Below, piece by piece: positions 17,272 to 25,164 of a stretch of DNA of 64,000 nt. Numbering within the stretch: position 1 is the first letter of the stretch; each line of letters begins with the position of its first letter. The stretch is taken from contig NZ_CP018335.1 of assembly GCF_001902295.1 (NCBI RefSeq), positions 124,001-188,000 on the forward strand. Reading direction: 5' to 3'. The notes under the pieces are model-generated. The model was not told the origin of the DNA and searched no databases. It saw only the letters and a list, made by a program, of their open reading frames with translations. This stretch comes from Clostridium kluyveri (GTDB taxonomy: Bacteria > Bacillota > Clostridia > Clostridiales > Clostridiaceae). The translations under genes were made by a program, and so were the position numbers.

Positions 17272-18162
17272 CTATTGGTATCTAATACCAATACTCTCTC
17301 CCATAAGTACTTTAGTTTCATAGCCTATATTTGATTGTTCCAATAAGTCTTTATGAATTCTTATTTTATTTTGTTCAAAAAATAAGATAATTGTAGAACC
17401 ACCAAATTTGAAATAACCCTTTTCATCACCTTTTGATATGTGTTTTCCTGGAAAATAAGTCTGTACTATGCTTCCTACGCAGGTAGCACCTACTTCTATG
17501 TAAAGTATGTCTCCAAAATTTTTCGAATGAAAAATACTCCACTCTCTCTTATTCCTACAAAAAATATTGGAGATGTTTCTTAAAGCAATTGGATTCACAG
17601 AGTAATAATATCCTTTAATTTTATAAGTAGGATCACATATTCCCTGATCTATAAAGTGAAATCTATGATAATCGGTTGGGCAAAGTCTTAATATTAAGCA
17701 GGTACCTTTATAGAATCTTTTAGCAATTTCAATGTTATTTATGAGATTATATAAACTATATGTAAACCCCTTGATTTGAACGATTTTGTTTAAATCTATA
17801 TTTTCATAGACTTGTAATCTTCCATCTCCAGGAGATATTAAAACTTTTTCATCCATATCAATAGATCTGGAGTTATTTTTAAGGGCTCGTGAAAAAAAAT
17901 CATTGAAACATTTAAAATCATCTGTATGTTCCACATAATCACCCATATTTATATTAAAGTTTTTTATGAAATGATAAATATTTTTTCTACTGTATCTACT
18001 GTTACAAAAATAACCATATAATTTAGAAAATATTTTTTTCTTAATTATAAGTTCTAAAAGTTTCATTCCAACAGGAGAGCAGTAGGTCCATTTTAAGTAT
18101 TTTTCACCTGCCACTTGTTCAATTTCATATTGTTTTGTTTTTCTATTAAAATATTTAATCAT
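17272..18162 (-). CDS. psd: Phosphatidylserine decarboxylase proenzyme
   Basis: A 296-residue membrane-associated enzyme that converts phosphatidylserine to phosphatidylethanolamine. It is made as a proenzyme and cleaves itself between Gly and Ser to create a pyruvoyl group. The cleavage motif is FKFGGSTII near residue 255, the GGST variant common in clostridia. Also seen: SPGDGRL, CPTDYHRFHF (active-site His) and VGATCVGSIV. AGG lies seven bases before the ATG. No phosphatidylserine synthase gene is adjacent. Confidence 0.94.
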   Translation of the reverse strand: MIKYFNRKTKQYEIEQVAGEKYLKWTYCSPVGMKLLELIIKKKIFSKLYGYFCNSRYSRKNIYHFIKNFNINMGDYVEHTDDFKCFNDFFSRALKNNSRSIDMDEKVLISPGDGRLQVYENIDLNKIVQIKGFTYSLYNLINNIEIAKRFYKGTCLILRLCPTDYHRFHFIDQGICDPTYKIKGYYYSVNPIALRNISNIFCRNKREWSIFHSKNFGDILYIEVGATCVGSIVQTYFPGKHISKGDEKGYFKFGGSTIILFFEQNKIRIHKDLLEQSNIGYETKVLMGESIGIRYQ

Positions 18163-18366
18163 TTTTAACCTGCCTTTGGAATTGTTTTAATTCCCATTTT
18201 AAATCTTTTATAATTTATTTTAGCATTATAAGTATTATGTATAAATAGTTTACACAGCTAATATTTAAAAAGTTATTGAGTTGTTTTAGTAACATAAGTA
18301 TAATGAAGTTGTATATAATTGTACTCACCGGTCGATAATTAATAATAGAAACCTGGGGTGGTCTTC

Positions 18367-18939
18367 GTGAATAATACAAAGAGGATAATTTTCGAATCTG
18401 CTATAAAAATTTTTTCAAAAAATGGATATAATGGAGCAACTATGGATGCAATAGCTGCAGATGCTAGTGTAGCAAAGGGAACGTTATATTATCATTTTAA
18501 AAGTAAAGAAGAAATATTTAAATATATAGTAGAAGAGGGAATGAATGTACTTATAGAAAAAATAGAAATTGATTCTAAAAAGGAAAAAAATGCTTTAGAT
18601 AAGATAAAGATTTTATGTAAGGCTCAATGGGGGCTGGTTTATGAAAATAGAGATTTCATTAAGGTAGTGATGAGTCAACTTTGGGGACAGGAAATAAGAC
18701 AACTGGAGTTGAGAGAATATATAAGGTCCTATATAATTTATACACAAAACTATCTGAAACAATGTATGGAAGAAGGCAGTATAAAAAAATGTGATTCATT
18801 ATTTTTGGCCTATACTTTATTCGGAACTATTTGTTCTGTTGCGGTTTATGAATTATTAAATGAGGATAAAAAGGATTTAGATGATATGATAGAAAATCTT
18901 ATGAATTATATTTTAGATGGGATAAAAAAAGGAGAGTGA
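18367..18939 (+). CDS. TetR-family transcriptional regulator
   Basis: A 190-residue regulator with an N-terminal helix-turn-helix: IIFESAIKIFSKNGYNGATMDAIA (core FSKNGYNGATMDAIA), then AKGTLYYHFKSKEEIF. A helical ligand domain follows. GGGGTGG lies five bases before the second GTG, so I prefer that start; the first GTG (18358) overlaps the ribosome binding site. It is convergent with the AarF gene. The ligand and targets are unknown. Confidence 0.9.
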   Translation: MNNTKRIIFESAIKIFSKNGYNGATMDAIAADASVAKGTLYYHFKSKEEIFKYIVEEGMNVLIEKIEIDSKKEKNALDKIKILCKAQWGLVYENRDFIKVVMSQLWGQEIRQLELREYIRSYIIYTQNYLKQCMEEGSIKKCDSLFLAYTLFGTICSVAVYELLNEDKKDLDDMIENLMNYILDGIKKGE

Positions 18940-18950
18940 TTTAATCTCCT

Positions 18951-20552
18951 TTAAAGTTTACCTGATTTTAGTATGGAAATTATAAGTGTAATACCAATAA
19001 ATATAAAAAGTATGAAATCTACGATACCGATTAAAGGTATATTGTAAATTTTAGGACCTATATTTAGATTTAATATCAAAGAAGAACTTATAATCATAGA
19101 ACATACTATAAGAGAAATTGATAATCTGTTTACCATTCTATTTAATTGATTTATAGAGTCATCAATTTTATTGAATTTTAGCTGAATTTTAGCTCTTCCA
19201 TTTAGTATACCATCTATTAATTCCACAGTTTTCATTGGAAGTTTTGAAAAATTTTTAGTAAAACTATAAGAGTTTATAAGAATATCCTCTAAATTTATTC
19301 CTTCAAAATAATAGAATCTGTTATTTTGTTTTAAAAAGGGTATAGCTACGTCTAAAATGTTAATTTCAGGTGAAATTTCTGTTATTAAACCTTCTATTAT
19401 TATTAAACTTTTTACTAGTAATATTAAATCTTTGGGCAAAACTATATTGTTATTTTTTGCACACTTAAAAATTTCTGTCATCAACACTGAAATTTTTATA
19501 TTTTTAAGTGATGTAGATAAGTAATTTACTAAGAACATTTCTATATCTTCATATAGTTTATTTCTGTCTATGAGTTCTTTTTTTACGCCTAAGGATATAA
19601 TTGAGGATACAAGCTTATCTATATCTTTTTGTACTATGGCTATAATAATTTCATTTAAAAGTGATTTAAGTCCAGGCGAAATTATACCTACTATACCAAA
19701 GTCTATAAAACATATTTTTTTATCAAGTATCATTAAATTACCAGCATGGGGATCACCGTGAAAAAATCCATCAGTAAATACTTGTTTAAAGAAAAATAAT
19801 GCGAGTTTTTCACCCAAATCTTGTAAATCATATTTTTTTTCCCTTAATTTAGCTATATCATTTATTTTAAATCCGTGAATTTTTTCCATTGTCAATACTT
19901 TAGTTCCGGAGAGAGATTTTACTACATAAGGTACATAACAAAAGTTAATATTTTTATTTAGTTCTTTGAATTTTACCATATTTTCATATTCTAATTTAAA
20001 ATTTAGTTCTCGTTCGGTGGAGAACAATAATTCATCTAAAGCTTCTTCAGGATCTATTAAAACATTTTTAAATTTATTTCTACTAAATTTTATAATTTTA
20101 TATAATAGATTTATATCAGTTTCTATTTTTTCTTTTATTTCAGGCCTTTGTATTTTTACAATAACTTTTCTTCCATCCATTAAAGTAGCATTATGTACTT
20201 GGGCTATAGAGCCAGAAGCCAAGGGAGTTTTCTCAAAATATAGAAAACAATCCTTTATATTTTTATTAAACTCATTAAAAAATACTTTGTCTATATGTTC
20301 ATATCTTTCAGGAAATACTCCATCTTGAAGCTTTGAAAGTTCTTCAATATATTTCAAAGGTAGTATATCCGGTCGTGAGCTTAGTATTTGGCCTATCTTT
20401 ATGAATGTAGGTCCTAAAGTTTCAAATGCTTTTCTAAGGTTTTCGGGAGATTTTTTGTCTTTAGAGCCTTTATTGTCTATTAAAAATTTAAAACCATATT
20501 TAGTTAGTACTTTTAATATCTCTTTAAATCTTTTTGCAGATTTCTTATTCAT
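18951..20552 (-). CDS. AarF/UbiB (ABC1) family atypical kinase
   Basis: A 533-residue protein-kinase-like ATPase. Family motifs in order: KxGQ in FIKIGQILSSRPD (about residue 52), the alanine-rich nucleotide loop ASGSIAQVH, Lys in VIVKIQRP, ExD-like ERELNFKLEYEN, catalytic HGDPHAGN and FIDFGIVG. Two C-terminal membrane helices anchor it. UbiB relatives act in isoprenoid-quinone biology or lipid transport, but clostridia of this kind make no ubiquinone, so the role here is open. It follows the phasin-like gene by 30 bases, a pairing common in clostridia, and the two probably form an operon. Confidence 0.9.
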   Translation of the reverse strand: MNKKSAKRFKEILKVLTKYGFKFLIDNKGSKDKKSPENLRKAFETLGPTFIKIGQILSSRPDILPLKYIEELSKLQDGVFPERYEHIDKVFFNEFNKNIKDCFLYFEKTPLASGSIAQVHNATLMDGRKVIVKIQRPEIKEKIETDINLLYKIIKFSRNKFKNVLIDPEEALDELLFSTERELNFKLEYENMVKFKELNKNINFCYVPYVVKSLSGTKVLTMEKIHGFKINDIAKLREKKYDLQDLGEKLALFFFKQVFTDGFFHGDPHAGNLMILDKKICFIDFGIVGIISPGLKSLLNEIIIAIVQKDIDKLVSSIISLGVKKELIDRNKLYEDIEMFLVNYLSTSLKNIKISVLMTEIFKCAKNNNIVLPKDLILLVKSLIIIEGLITEISPEINILDVAIPFLKQNNRFYYFEGINLEDILINSYSFTKNFSKLPMKTVELIDGILNGRAKIQLKFNKIDDSINQLNRMVNRLSISLIVCSMIISSSLILNLNIGPKIYNIPLIGIVDFILFIFIGITLIISILKSGKL

Positions 20553-20582
20553 AAATATATTTGATAACTAAAGCCAAAGGCT

Positions 20583-20885
20583 TTAGTTATCATTATTTAT
20601 TTTACTTTCAAGTTTATCTAATCTTTCATTTATTTTTGATATATCATCTTTGGTTGCAAAATTCATACTATCTAATATGGATGTGAGCTGGGTTTTATTT
20701 AGAGGTTTTATTTGTTCTTTTTTAGCTAGGGCAGTTTTTTTTAGTTCTTCGGACAACTGTTTTCCTTCATCAACTGTTATTCTTCCTTTTTGAACCATTT
20801 CCTGGATTAGTTTTGATGCCTTTTCATAAGTGTATGCAGCAGAACCAATTCCTGCTAAAAATAATTTTTTTAATTCATTGATCAT
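20583..20885 (-). CDS. Phasin-like coiled-coil protein
   Basis: A 100-residue helical protein. An N-terminal amphipathic or hydrophobic segment (KKLFLAGIGSAAYTYEKASK) is followed by QEMVQKGRITVDEGKQL and a C-terminal coiled coil (KINERLDKLESKI). This plan fits the phasin / PHA-synthesis-regulator-like proteins that bind lipid or polymer granule surfaces. No PHA synthase is seen. It precedes the AarF kinase gene on the same strand and may bring it to a membrane. GGAGG is present before the ATG. Confidence 0.75.
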   Translation of the reverse strand: MINELKKLFLAGIGSAAYTYEKASKLIQEMVQKGRITVDEGKQLSEELKKTALAKKEQIKPLNKTQLTSILDSMNFATKDDISKINERLDKLESKINNDN

Positions 20886-21012
20886 GTAAAATCCTCCTTT
20901 ATAATAGTTTTAATTTTAGGGGCAAATATATACATTTTTATAAATGATATATTAAAATAATTAGAATATGAAATATCTATTTTAATATTTATTATACAAG
21001 AGCAAAAAGAAA

Positions 21013-21041
21013 TTGACAATTATTATAAACTATAATAAAAT
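21013..21041 (+). promoter_or_regulatory. Promoter of tRNA-Arg(CCT)
   Basis: TTGACA, 17-base spacer, TAAAAT, ending 27 bases before the tRNA gene. Confidence 0.65.
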
Positions 21042-21068
21042 GTTAAGGTAGCAATTGTACATAAATAT

Positions 21069-21145
21069 GCGCTCGTAGCTCAGTAGGATAGAGCAGCGGT
21101 TTCCTAAACCGCGTGCCGGGGGTTCGATTCCTCTCGGGCGCACCA
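21069..21145 (+). tRNA. tRNA-Arg (anticodon CCT)
   Basis: Acceptor GCGCTCG / CGGGCGC with one G-U pair, anticodon loop TTCCTAA (CCT), T-loop GGTTCGATTCC, encoded CCA. Confidence 0.96.
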
Positions 21146-21150
21146 TAAGT

Positions 21151-21185
21151 CTTGTAAATGGTGAATTTACAAGATATTTATTTTA
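21151..21185 (+). terminator. Terminator after tRNA-Arg
   Basis: Perfect stem CTTGTAAAT / ATTTACAAG with a five-base loop and a T-rich tail. Confidence 0.75.
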
Positions 21186-21296
21186 TAAAGGATTATGCTT
21201 TTATTTTATATTTTATTTAATGTTAGTAATTTATATGTACATTTATCATAAAAGTAATTTGTATTAATTTTAAATTATTAATTTTCAGAGGTATTT

Positions 21297-21734
21297 ATGG
21301 ATGGTTTTATGTTTGAGGCTATAAAACAAGCTGAAATGGCATTACAATTAGGAGAAGTTCCGGTAGGAGCTGTGGTAGTAAAAAATAATAATATAATATC
21401 AAGAGCTTATAACTTAAAAGAAACATTGAAAGATAGTACAGCTCATGCAGAAATACTTGCTATAAGAAGTGCTTCAAAAGTGGTTAAAAATTGGAGATTG
21501 AAAGATTGCAGCATGTATGTTACATTAGAACCCTGTCCTATGTGTGCAGGAGCTATATTGCAGTGTAGAATAAGTAGGTTATATATAGGAACATTTGATC
21601 CTGTCATGGGTGCCTGTGGTTCCGTAGTTAATATACTGCAAAATAACTTTCTAAATCATTGGATAGATATTCAATGGCTATATAATAATGAGTGTAGCAA
21701 TATGTTAAAAAAATTTTTTAAAAATAGAAGATAG
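21297..21734 (+). CDS. tadA: tRNA-specific adenosine deaminase
   Basis: A 145-residue zinc enzyme that converts the wobble adenosine of tRNA-Arg(ACG) to inosine. Zinc and catalytic motifs: TAHAEI (His and the proton-shuttling Glu) near residue 50 and PCPMCAGAI with two Cys ligands near residue 81. The substrate tRNA-Arg(ACG) is itself encoded at 1504-1580. AGAGG lies seven bases before the ATG. The N-terminus is a few residues shorter than usual but contains the first helix. In many Firmicutes it is followed by an SRP RNA gene; here a tRNA-Ser follows. Confidence 0.94.
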   Translation: MDGFMFEAIKQAEMALQLGEVPVGAVVVKNNNIISRAYNLKETLKDSTAHAEILAIRSASKVVKNWRLKDCSMYVTLEPCPMCAGAILQCRISRLYIGTFDPVMGACGSVVNILQNNFLNHWIDIQWLYNNECSNMLKKFFKNRR

Positions 21735-21736
21735 AA

Positions 21737-21792
21737 GAACTTATCAGGGGTATAGCATATTTATTATCTACTTTGAAGAAGATGGGGTATCA
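21737..21792 (+). repeat. Dispersed non-coding repeat, copy C
   Basis: GAACTTATCAGGGGTATAGC, TATTTATTATCTACTTTGAA and GATGGGGTAT match the second block of copies A and B, with scattered changes. It starts three bases after the tadA stop codon. A separate hairpin GGACAGA / TCTGTCC follows at 21822-21858. Confidence 0.6.
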
Positions 21793-21884
21793 GCTAATTG
21801 CTGCCTTTGGAGTCTGAATCAGGACAGATCTATGAGTTGTTCTATCCAAGTTCTGTCCGAGGTGCTAAAATAAGTTTATAATCT

Positions 21885-21978
21885 GGAGAAGTACCCAAGT
21901 GGTTGAAGGGTCCGCACTCGAAATGCGGTAGGTCGGGAGTTCCCCGGCGCAAGGGTTCAAATCCCTTCTTCTCCGCCA
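21885..21978 (+). tRNA. tRNA-Ser (anticodon CGA)
   Basis: Acceptor GGAGAAG / CTTCTCC, anticodon loop CTCGAAA (CGA), long variable arm GGTCGGGAGTTCCCCGGC, T-loop GGTTCAAATCC, encoded CCA. Confidence 0.96.
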
Positions 21979-22111
21979 TAGTGTTTATTAAGATGTGTTA
22001 AACTCCAAAAATGGCTTAAATTAAGGCTTTAAGGAATTTTAGTTTAGATAAGAATTATTAAAATGTAGTACGATTGTAGTAAAAATAATCATAGTTAATC
22101 CAAAAAGTTGT

Positions 22112-22171
22112 CTAGTAAAGCAGGAGGCTACTGAAAAACCTAGGTGTTTCAGTAGCCTCCCGCTTTACTAG
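22112..22171. repeat. Long near-perfect hairpin (25-bp stem)
   Basis: Arms 22112-22136 and 22147-22171 pair over 25 bases with one mismatch, around a 10-base loop (AACCTAGGTG). The arm contains CTAGTAAAGC and GGAGGCTACTGAAA. There is only a weak T tract (CTCTTTTC) after it. It is much longer than the other terminators here and may belong to a mobile element, whose gene remnant begins 45 bases on. Confidence 0.8.
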
Positions 22172-22215
22172 GGCTCTTTTCTTGTGTATAAAGATAAGGA
22201 GATAGGCAGGTGGGG

Positions 22216-22266
22216 ATGAAGTTTAATATGTCTCAAAGAGCTGTCACGAAAAGGAGGTATAGGTTG
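22216..22266 (+). pseudogene. Possible N-terminal remnant of an integrase-type transposase
   Basis: An ATG with GGTGGGG upstream opens a frame MKFNMSQRAVTKRRYRLIK. From memory this is like the start of clostridial integrase-core transposases (MKF-MSQRKAVTK-). The frame soon becomes unrelated hydrophobic residues, so only about 17 codons could be genuine. The match is by eye only. Confidence 0.3.
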
Positions 22267-22269
22267 ATT

Positions 22270-22320
22270 AAAAATATACTGTTTTATCTAATTGTTACGA
22301 AAAGCAGTATATTTTTGTTG
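22270..22320. terminator. Bidirectional terminator-like hairpin
   Basis: Stem AAAAATATACTG / CAGTATATTTTT with a 22-base loop. It directly abuts the stop codon of the minus-strand membrane protein gene, which it probably terminates. Confidence 0.6.
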
Positions 22321-22321
22321 A

Positions 22322-22741
22322 CTAATATTTTTTACTATAATAGGATAAGAAAATTATAGTTATAATAATCTGTGCAATTAGAATGGTGGCAATAGTTATA
22401 GAAGCTTCTTTTAACCTTAAAAATCCTAGTATGATAGTTGTTATTGATTCAAGAAAAATTATTATGGTATAGGCAGATGAGTGAGATTTCATTCTTATTA
22501 ATTGAGTGCGTTCTTCATTTTTAGCGATTTCGATTCGTTCTGCTTTTTTGGGGTTGTTTATTAGTCTAATGCTAGAAATAGTACCTAGTATTCCAGTGGC
22601 TGTACACGCTCCAGCTATGCCATAAATAAGTCCATTGCTGTAGTTATAGGCAAAATTATGAAATAGAGCAACTGTAAATGCAACAATACCAATAACGGTA
22701 TATACAATAAAAAATACAAACTGTTTTTTAGCATAATTCAT
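22322..22741 (-). CDS. Four-helix membrane protein of an HTH/membrane module
   Basis: A 139-residue protein with two helix pairs (about 9-30, 37-58, 88-108, 114-134) separated by a charged loop NNPKKAERIEIAKNEERTQLIRMKS (core KKAERIEIAKNEERTQLIRM). This plan is found in many small proteins encoded beside Cro/CI-like regulators (DUF2178-like), whose function is unknown. It starts three bases after the HTH gene stop, so the two are one operon. A similar pair, in reverse gene order, lies at 24760-25367. Confidence 0.75.
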   Translation of the reverse strand: MNYAKKQFVFFIVYTVIGIVAFTVALFHNFAYNYSNGLIYGIAGACTATGILGTISSIRLINNPKKAERIEIAKNEERTQLIRMKSHSSAYTIIIFLESITTIILGFLRLKEASITIATILIAQIIITIIFLSYYSKKY

Positions 22742-22744
22742 GGG

Positions 22745-22942
22745 TTATTCCTCCTCAAAAATAAATACTTCTTCAATTGATAATCCGAATATTTTGGCTA
22801 TTTTATAGGCAAGAAAAATTGATGGATTATATTTCCCACTTTCGAGGGAAATTATTGTCTGTCTGGTAACTTTACAGAGTTCAGAAAGTTCTTCTTGTGT
22901 CATACGTTTTTTCTTGCGTAAATCTTTAATATAATTTTTCAT
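22745..22942 (-). CDS. Cro/CI-type helix-turn-helix regulator
   Basis: A 65-residue protein that is almost only an HTH domain: MTQEELSELCKVTRQTIISLE, then KYNPSIFLAYKIAKIFGLSIEEVF. It belongs to the YgzD/YvaO-like short XRE proteins. It is the first gene of a two-gene operon. Two 19-bp operator-like repeats lie just upstream (22959-23001), so autorepression is likely. Confidence 0.9.
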   Translation of the reverse strand: MKNYIKDLRKKKRMTQEELSELCKVTRQTIISLESGKYNPSIFLAYKIAKIFGLSIEEVFIFEEE

Positions 22943-22958
22943 AATTCACTCCTTATAA

Positions 22959-23001
22959 AAAGTATAGTAAACTTTACAATTTAAAGTATAGTAAACTTTA
23001 C
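22959..23001 (-). promoter_or_regulatory. Twin operator of the HTH/membrane operon
   Basis: AAAGTATAGTAAACTTTAC occurs perfectly twice (22959-22977 and 22983-23001), 24 bases start to start. Each copy holds the palindrome GTAAACTTTAC. The first copy lies 17 bases upstream of the HTH start codon. Confidence 0.75.
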
Positions 23002-23098
23002 TTTAAATGTCAAGTCAATTTTACATTAAAATATACCTCTGATTCCAGGGTTAAATGGAGCCTTGCTTTTACTTAAAAGAAATAGTACTATATATTAG

Positions 23099-23341
23099 GA
23101 TAATATTAAAGAGAATGTATGGGGGAAGCCCAAAAGTAAAGGCGTAGCAGAATCAACAATTGAGCTTTTCGAGTGTGGTTATGATGCCGGCGTAAAGTCT
23201 ATTGCTCCGATGGTCACGATAACAGAAGATGGAGTTTTGGAGATTAGTTCTAAGAACAAAGAATTGATTTTTAATTTTAATAACGGTATCAAATATAGAA
23301 TTGTTCTTTTTAAATTATACAGGTTTGGCTATAGCTTTTAA
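23099..23341 (+). pseudogene. Gene remnant of unknown origin
   Basis: An open frame of 80 codons with no plausible start. It reads ENVWGKPKSKGVAESTIELF, then KSIAPMVTITEDGVLEISSK, ending YRFGYSF. It has sensible protein composition but is cut off at its 5' end by a stop codon. It lies in the decayed phage zone. Family not recognised. Confidence 0.4.
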
Positions 23342-23393
23342 ATATAGCTACCAATGTGGGAAACCACAAATAAAAATTATACTACATATTGTG

Positions 23394-23426
23394 AAAGGCA
23401 TTTGATTAAGTTCAAATGCCTTTTGA
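23394..23426 (+). terminator. Terminator-like hairpin
   Basis: Perfect stem AAAGGCATTTGA / TCAAATGCCTTTT with a six-base loop. It lies about 40 bases before the first unit of the non-coding array. Confidence 0.7.
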
Positions 23427-23466
23427 TATGTGTAAATATTTATTTAACCTGTACAAAATAATATCG

Positions 23467-23660
23467 TAACAATTGATGTATATAATACATAATAAGACAT
23501 ACATACCATCCTCTGGGCATTGAGGATACATAAGGCTGTGTCCATGGTTGCAGGGCACATTAAATATAGATGCAACCACTATAAGTTATGTTTTTACTGC
23601 ATCTTTAAAATAAAAGAACATTGAAAATAGGCACTGTTAATGCAGTGTCTACTTTTATAT
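23467..23660 (+). ncRNA. Putative small RNA gene, array unit 1
   Basis: Begins with a promoter-like box TAACAATTGATGTATATAAT. It contains a hairpin ATCCTC / GAGGAT (23509-23530) and ends in a terminator-like stem AGGCACTG / CAGTGTCT followed by a T-rich tract. In the middle, GTGTCC can pair with GGGCAC while GTTGCA pairs with TGCAAC across it, giving an H-type pseudoknot with an A-rich connecting loop. No open reading frame with an RBS is seen. Transcription and structure are inferred. Confidence 0.45.
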
Positions 23661-23696
23661 TATTTACAAATAGTTATTACATAGGACATTGGATTG

Positions 23697-23906
23697 TAAC
23701 AAATGCTGTGTATAATAAGTATTGTGAATGGCTTATGAATTAGTTTCCCACCATATACATATTTACGTTAGTGTCCTATAAGCTGCAGGGCACGTTAAAC
23801 TCAAATGCAACTGACAGAAGTTTATATGTTAAATTGATCTCCTTTTAGATAATGATTAACAATATTATCAAAAGTAAGTACCCGTCACCTGGGTGCTTGT
23901 TTTTAT
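23697..23906 (+). ncRNA. Putative small RNA gene, array unit 2
   Basis: Starts 230 bases after unit 1 with the box TAACAAATGCTGTGTATAAT. It keeps GTGTCC, GCAGGGCAC, TTAAA and ATGCAAC in the same order and spacing as unit 1, so the same pseudoknot is possible with one mismatch. It ends in a terminator AAGTACCC / GGGTGCTT followed by GTTTTTA. The sequence outside these motifs has diverged from unit 1. Confidence 0.45.
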
Positions 23907-23934
23907 ATCTTTTAACATATGTGTAATGATATCA

Positions 23935-24100
23935 TAACAATTGGTGAATATAATATATTTAAAGGTAATCCATAATGATACCAAAAGCAATACCCATAAT
24001 TAAGCATAGGTAATTATTGATTATATATAATTATACTCATCAACTAAAAACTCTTAATATCACACAAAGTACCAATATTATTTTGGTACTTATTTTTTTA
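23935..24100 (+). ncRNA. Putative small RNA gene, array unit 3
   Basis: Starts 238 bases after unit 2 with the box TAACAATTGGTGAATATAAT and ends in a clear terminator AAGTACCAA / TTGGTACTT plus a T7 run. The GGGCAC/TTAAA core is not recognisable here, so it is either a degenerate copy or a different RNA using the same promoter type. It ends about 50 bases before the terminase-fusion gene. Confidence 0.35.
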
Positions 24101-24149
24101 TTTCAAAAAATTAATGGTCAATGGATTAATAGGAACTGAGGTGGCATTG

Positions 24150-24713
24150 ATGGGAAAATTAACGTCAAAACAAAAAATATTTGTTAATGAATACTTAATG
24201 GACCTTAATGCCACTAGAGTCTATAAGATAGTTTATCCTAGGCGTAAAAAAGATGAAACAGCAGCACAGGCAGGAAGTAGATTGTTGAGAAACGTCAGGG
24301 TTAAAGATTATATAGATAATACAATCCAGGGATATACTGCAGCACTTGGTAAGTATGCTGTAAATGCTATTGATACTATTCTAGGTGTTAAAAATGAAAA
24401 ACCGGCTAGTTTTTTACAACAAATTCCGGGATTAAAAGAATTCTTGGTTAATCCATATTCACAACAAAGAACCATTGAGGATTTTTATTCACTTAAAAGT
24501 GATATATATTCAAAATACCAGGAAGCAGTTAAAAAGTTTAAAGCAGAAAATCCTGATATAGAATATAATGACTGGCTCAGAGCTTTAAAGAACAATATTA
24601 CACCTATTAAAAATCCTAAGGAAGAAGTAATAAGTTTACCTGATGAACTTTCAAAATTGCACAAACAGCAATATCAATATAATAAGGTATTGACAGTATA
24701 TTCTAAAAAGTGA
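24150..24713 (+). CDS. Phage terminase small subunit fused to the tail of a phage polyvalent protein
   Basis: A 187-residue protein. Residues 1-60 are a terminase small subunit N-terminus: KLTSKQKIFVNEYLMDLNAT, then AAQAGSRLLRNVRVKDYID. From about residue 75 (ALGKYAVNAIDTILGVKNEK to the end) it changes to what looks like the C-terminal end of the very long polyvalent proteins of mobile elements (LPD38-like). A deletion joining two phage genes in frame explains this best. GAGGTGG lies five bases before the chosen ATG; an ATG at 24114 has no RBS. No large terminase subunit or portal follows. It is probably not functional in packaging. Confidence 0.7.
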   Translation: MGKLTSKQKIFVNEYLMDLNATRVYKIVYPRRKKDETAAQAGSRLLRNVRVKDYIDNTIQGYTAALGKYAVNAIDTILGVKNEKPASFLQQIPGLKEFLVNPYSQQRTIEDFYSLKSDIYSKYQEAVKKFKAENPDIEYNDWLRALKNNITPIKNPKEEVISLPDELSKLHKQQYQYNKVLTVYSKK

Positions 24714-24759
24714 TATATTTATAACATAGGTTAGAAATATATCACTTTGGGGGTACACC

Positions 24760-25164
24760 ATGAAAAAAAAGATTAATTTGAAAATATGGATGATTGTAAA
24801 TATTATGCCAGCGTTGTTCTTACTTTTATTTTATTGGATAAATGTAAAAATAAAGCATAATCTGACATATGCTTTGACATACACACTTCTCCAATATATT
24901 ATACTAGTATTTATGGGTGTAAGTTTGTATTTTGTAAAAAAGAATCGCGATATAGTGGACGAATACACAAAAAAAATTCTTGGAATGGTGGATACTATTT
25001 GTTTCAAACTGTCATATGTCATTTTTGGATTTTTGCTTTTATCATGTTTATTAATTGGTGCGAGTCCAATTTTTATAGGCTATGAAATAGCTGGAGCCTT
25101 ATGTCTGCTTTCTGTAGTGCATAGCATAATTTTTTGTGTTCTCGATTCGAGGGGGATTCAATAA
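24760..25164 (+). CDS. Four-helix membrane protein of a second HTH/membrane module
   Basis: A 134-residue protein with four hydrophobic helices (about 10-28, 37-59, 84-106, 109-128) and a charged loop KKNRDIVDEYTKKIL in the middle. GGGGG lies before the ATG. Its stop codon overlaps the HTH gene start in TAATG, so translation is coupled. It resembles the product at 22322-22741 in plan, though not closely in sequence. Function unknown. Confidence 0.75.
   Translation: MKKKINLKIWMIVNIMPALFLLLFYWINVKIKHNLTYALTYTLLQYIILVFMGVSLYFVKKNRDIVDEYTKKILGMVDTICFKLSYVIFGFLLLSCLLIGASPIFIGYEIAGALCLLSVVHSIIFCVLDSRGIQ

Noticed and set aside
23467..24100. Known riboswitch or tmRNA-like assignment for the array units
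   Set aside because: The conserved words do not match the motifs of the riboswitch classes I can recall, and the units are not placed as leaders of metabolic genes.
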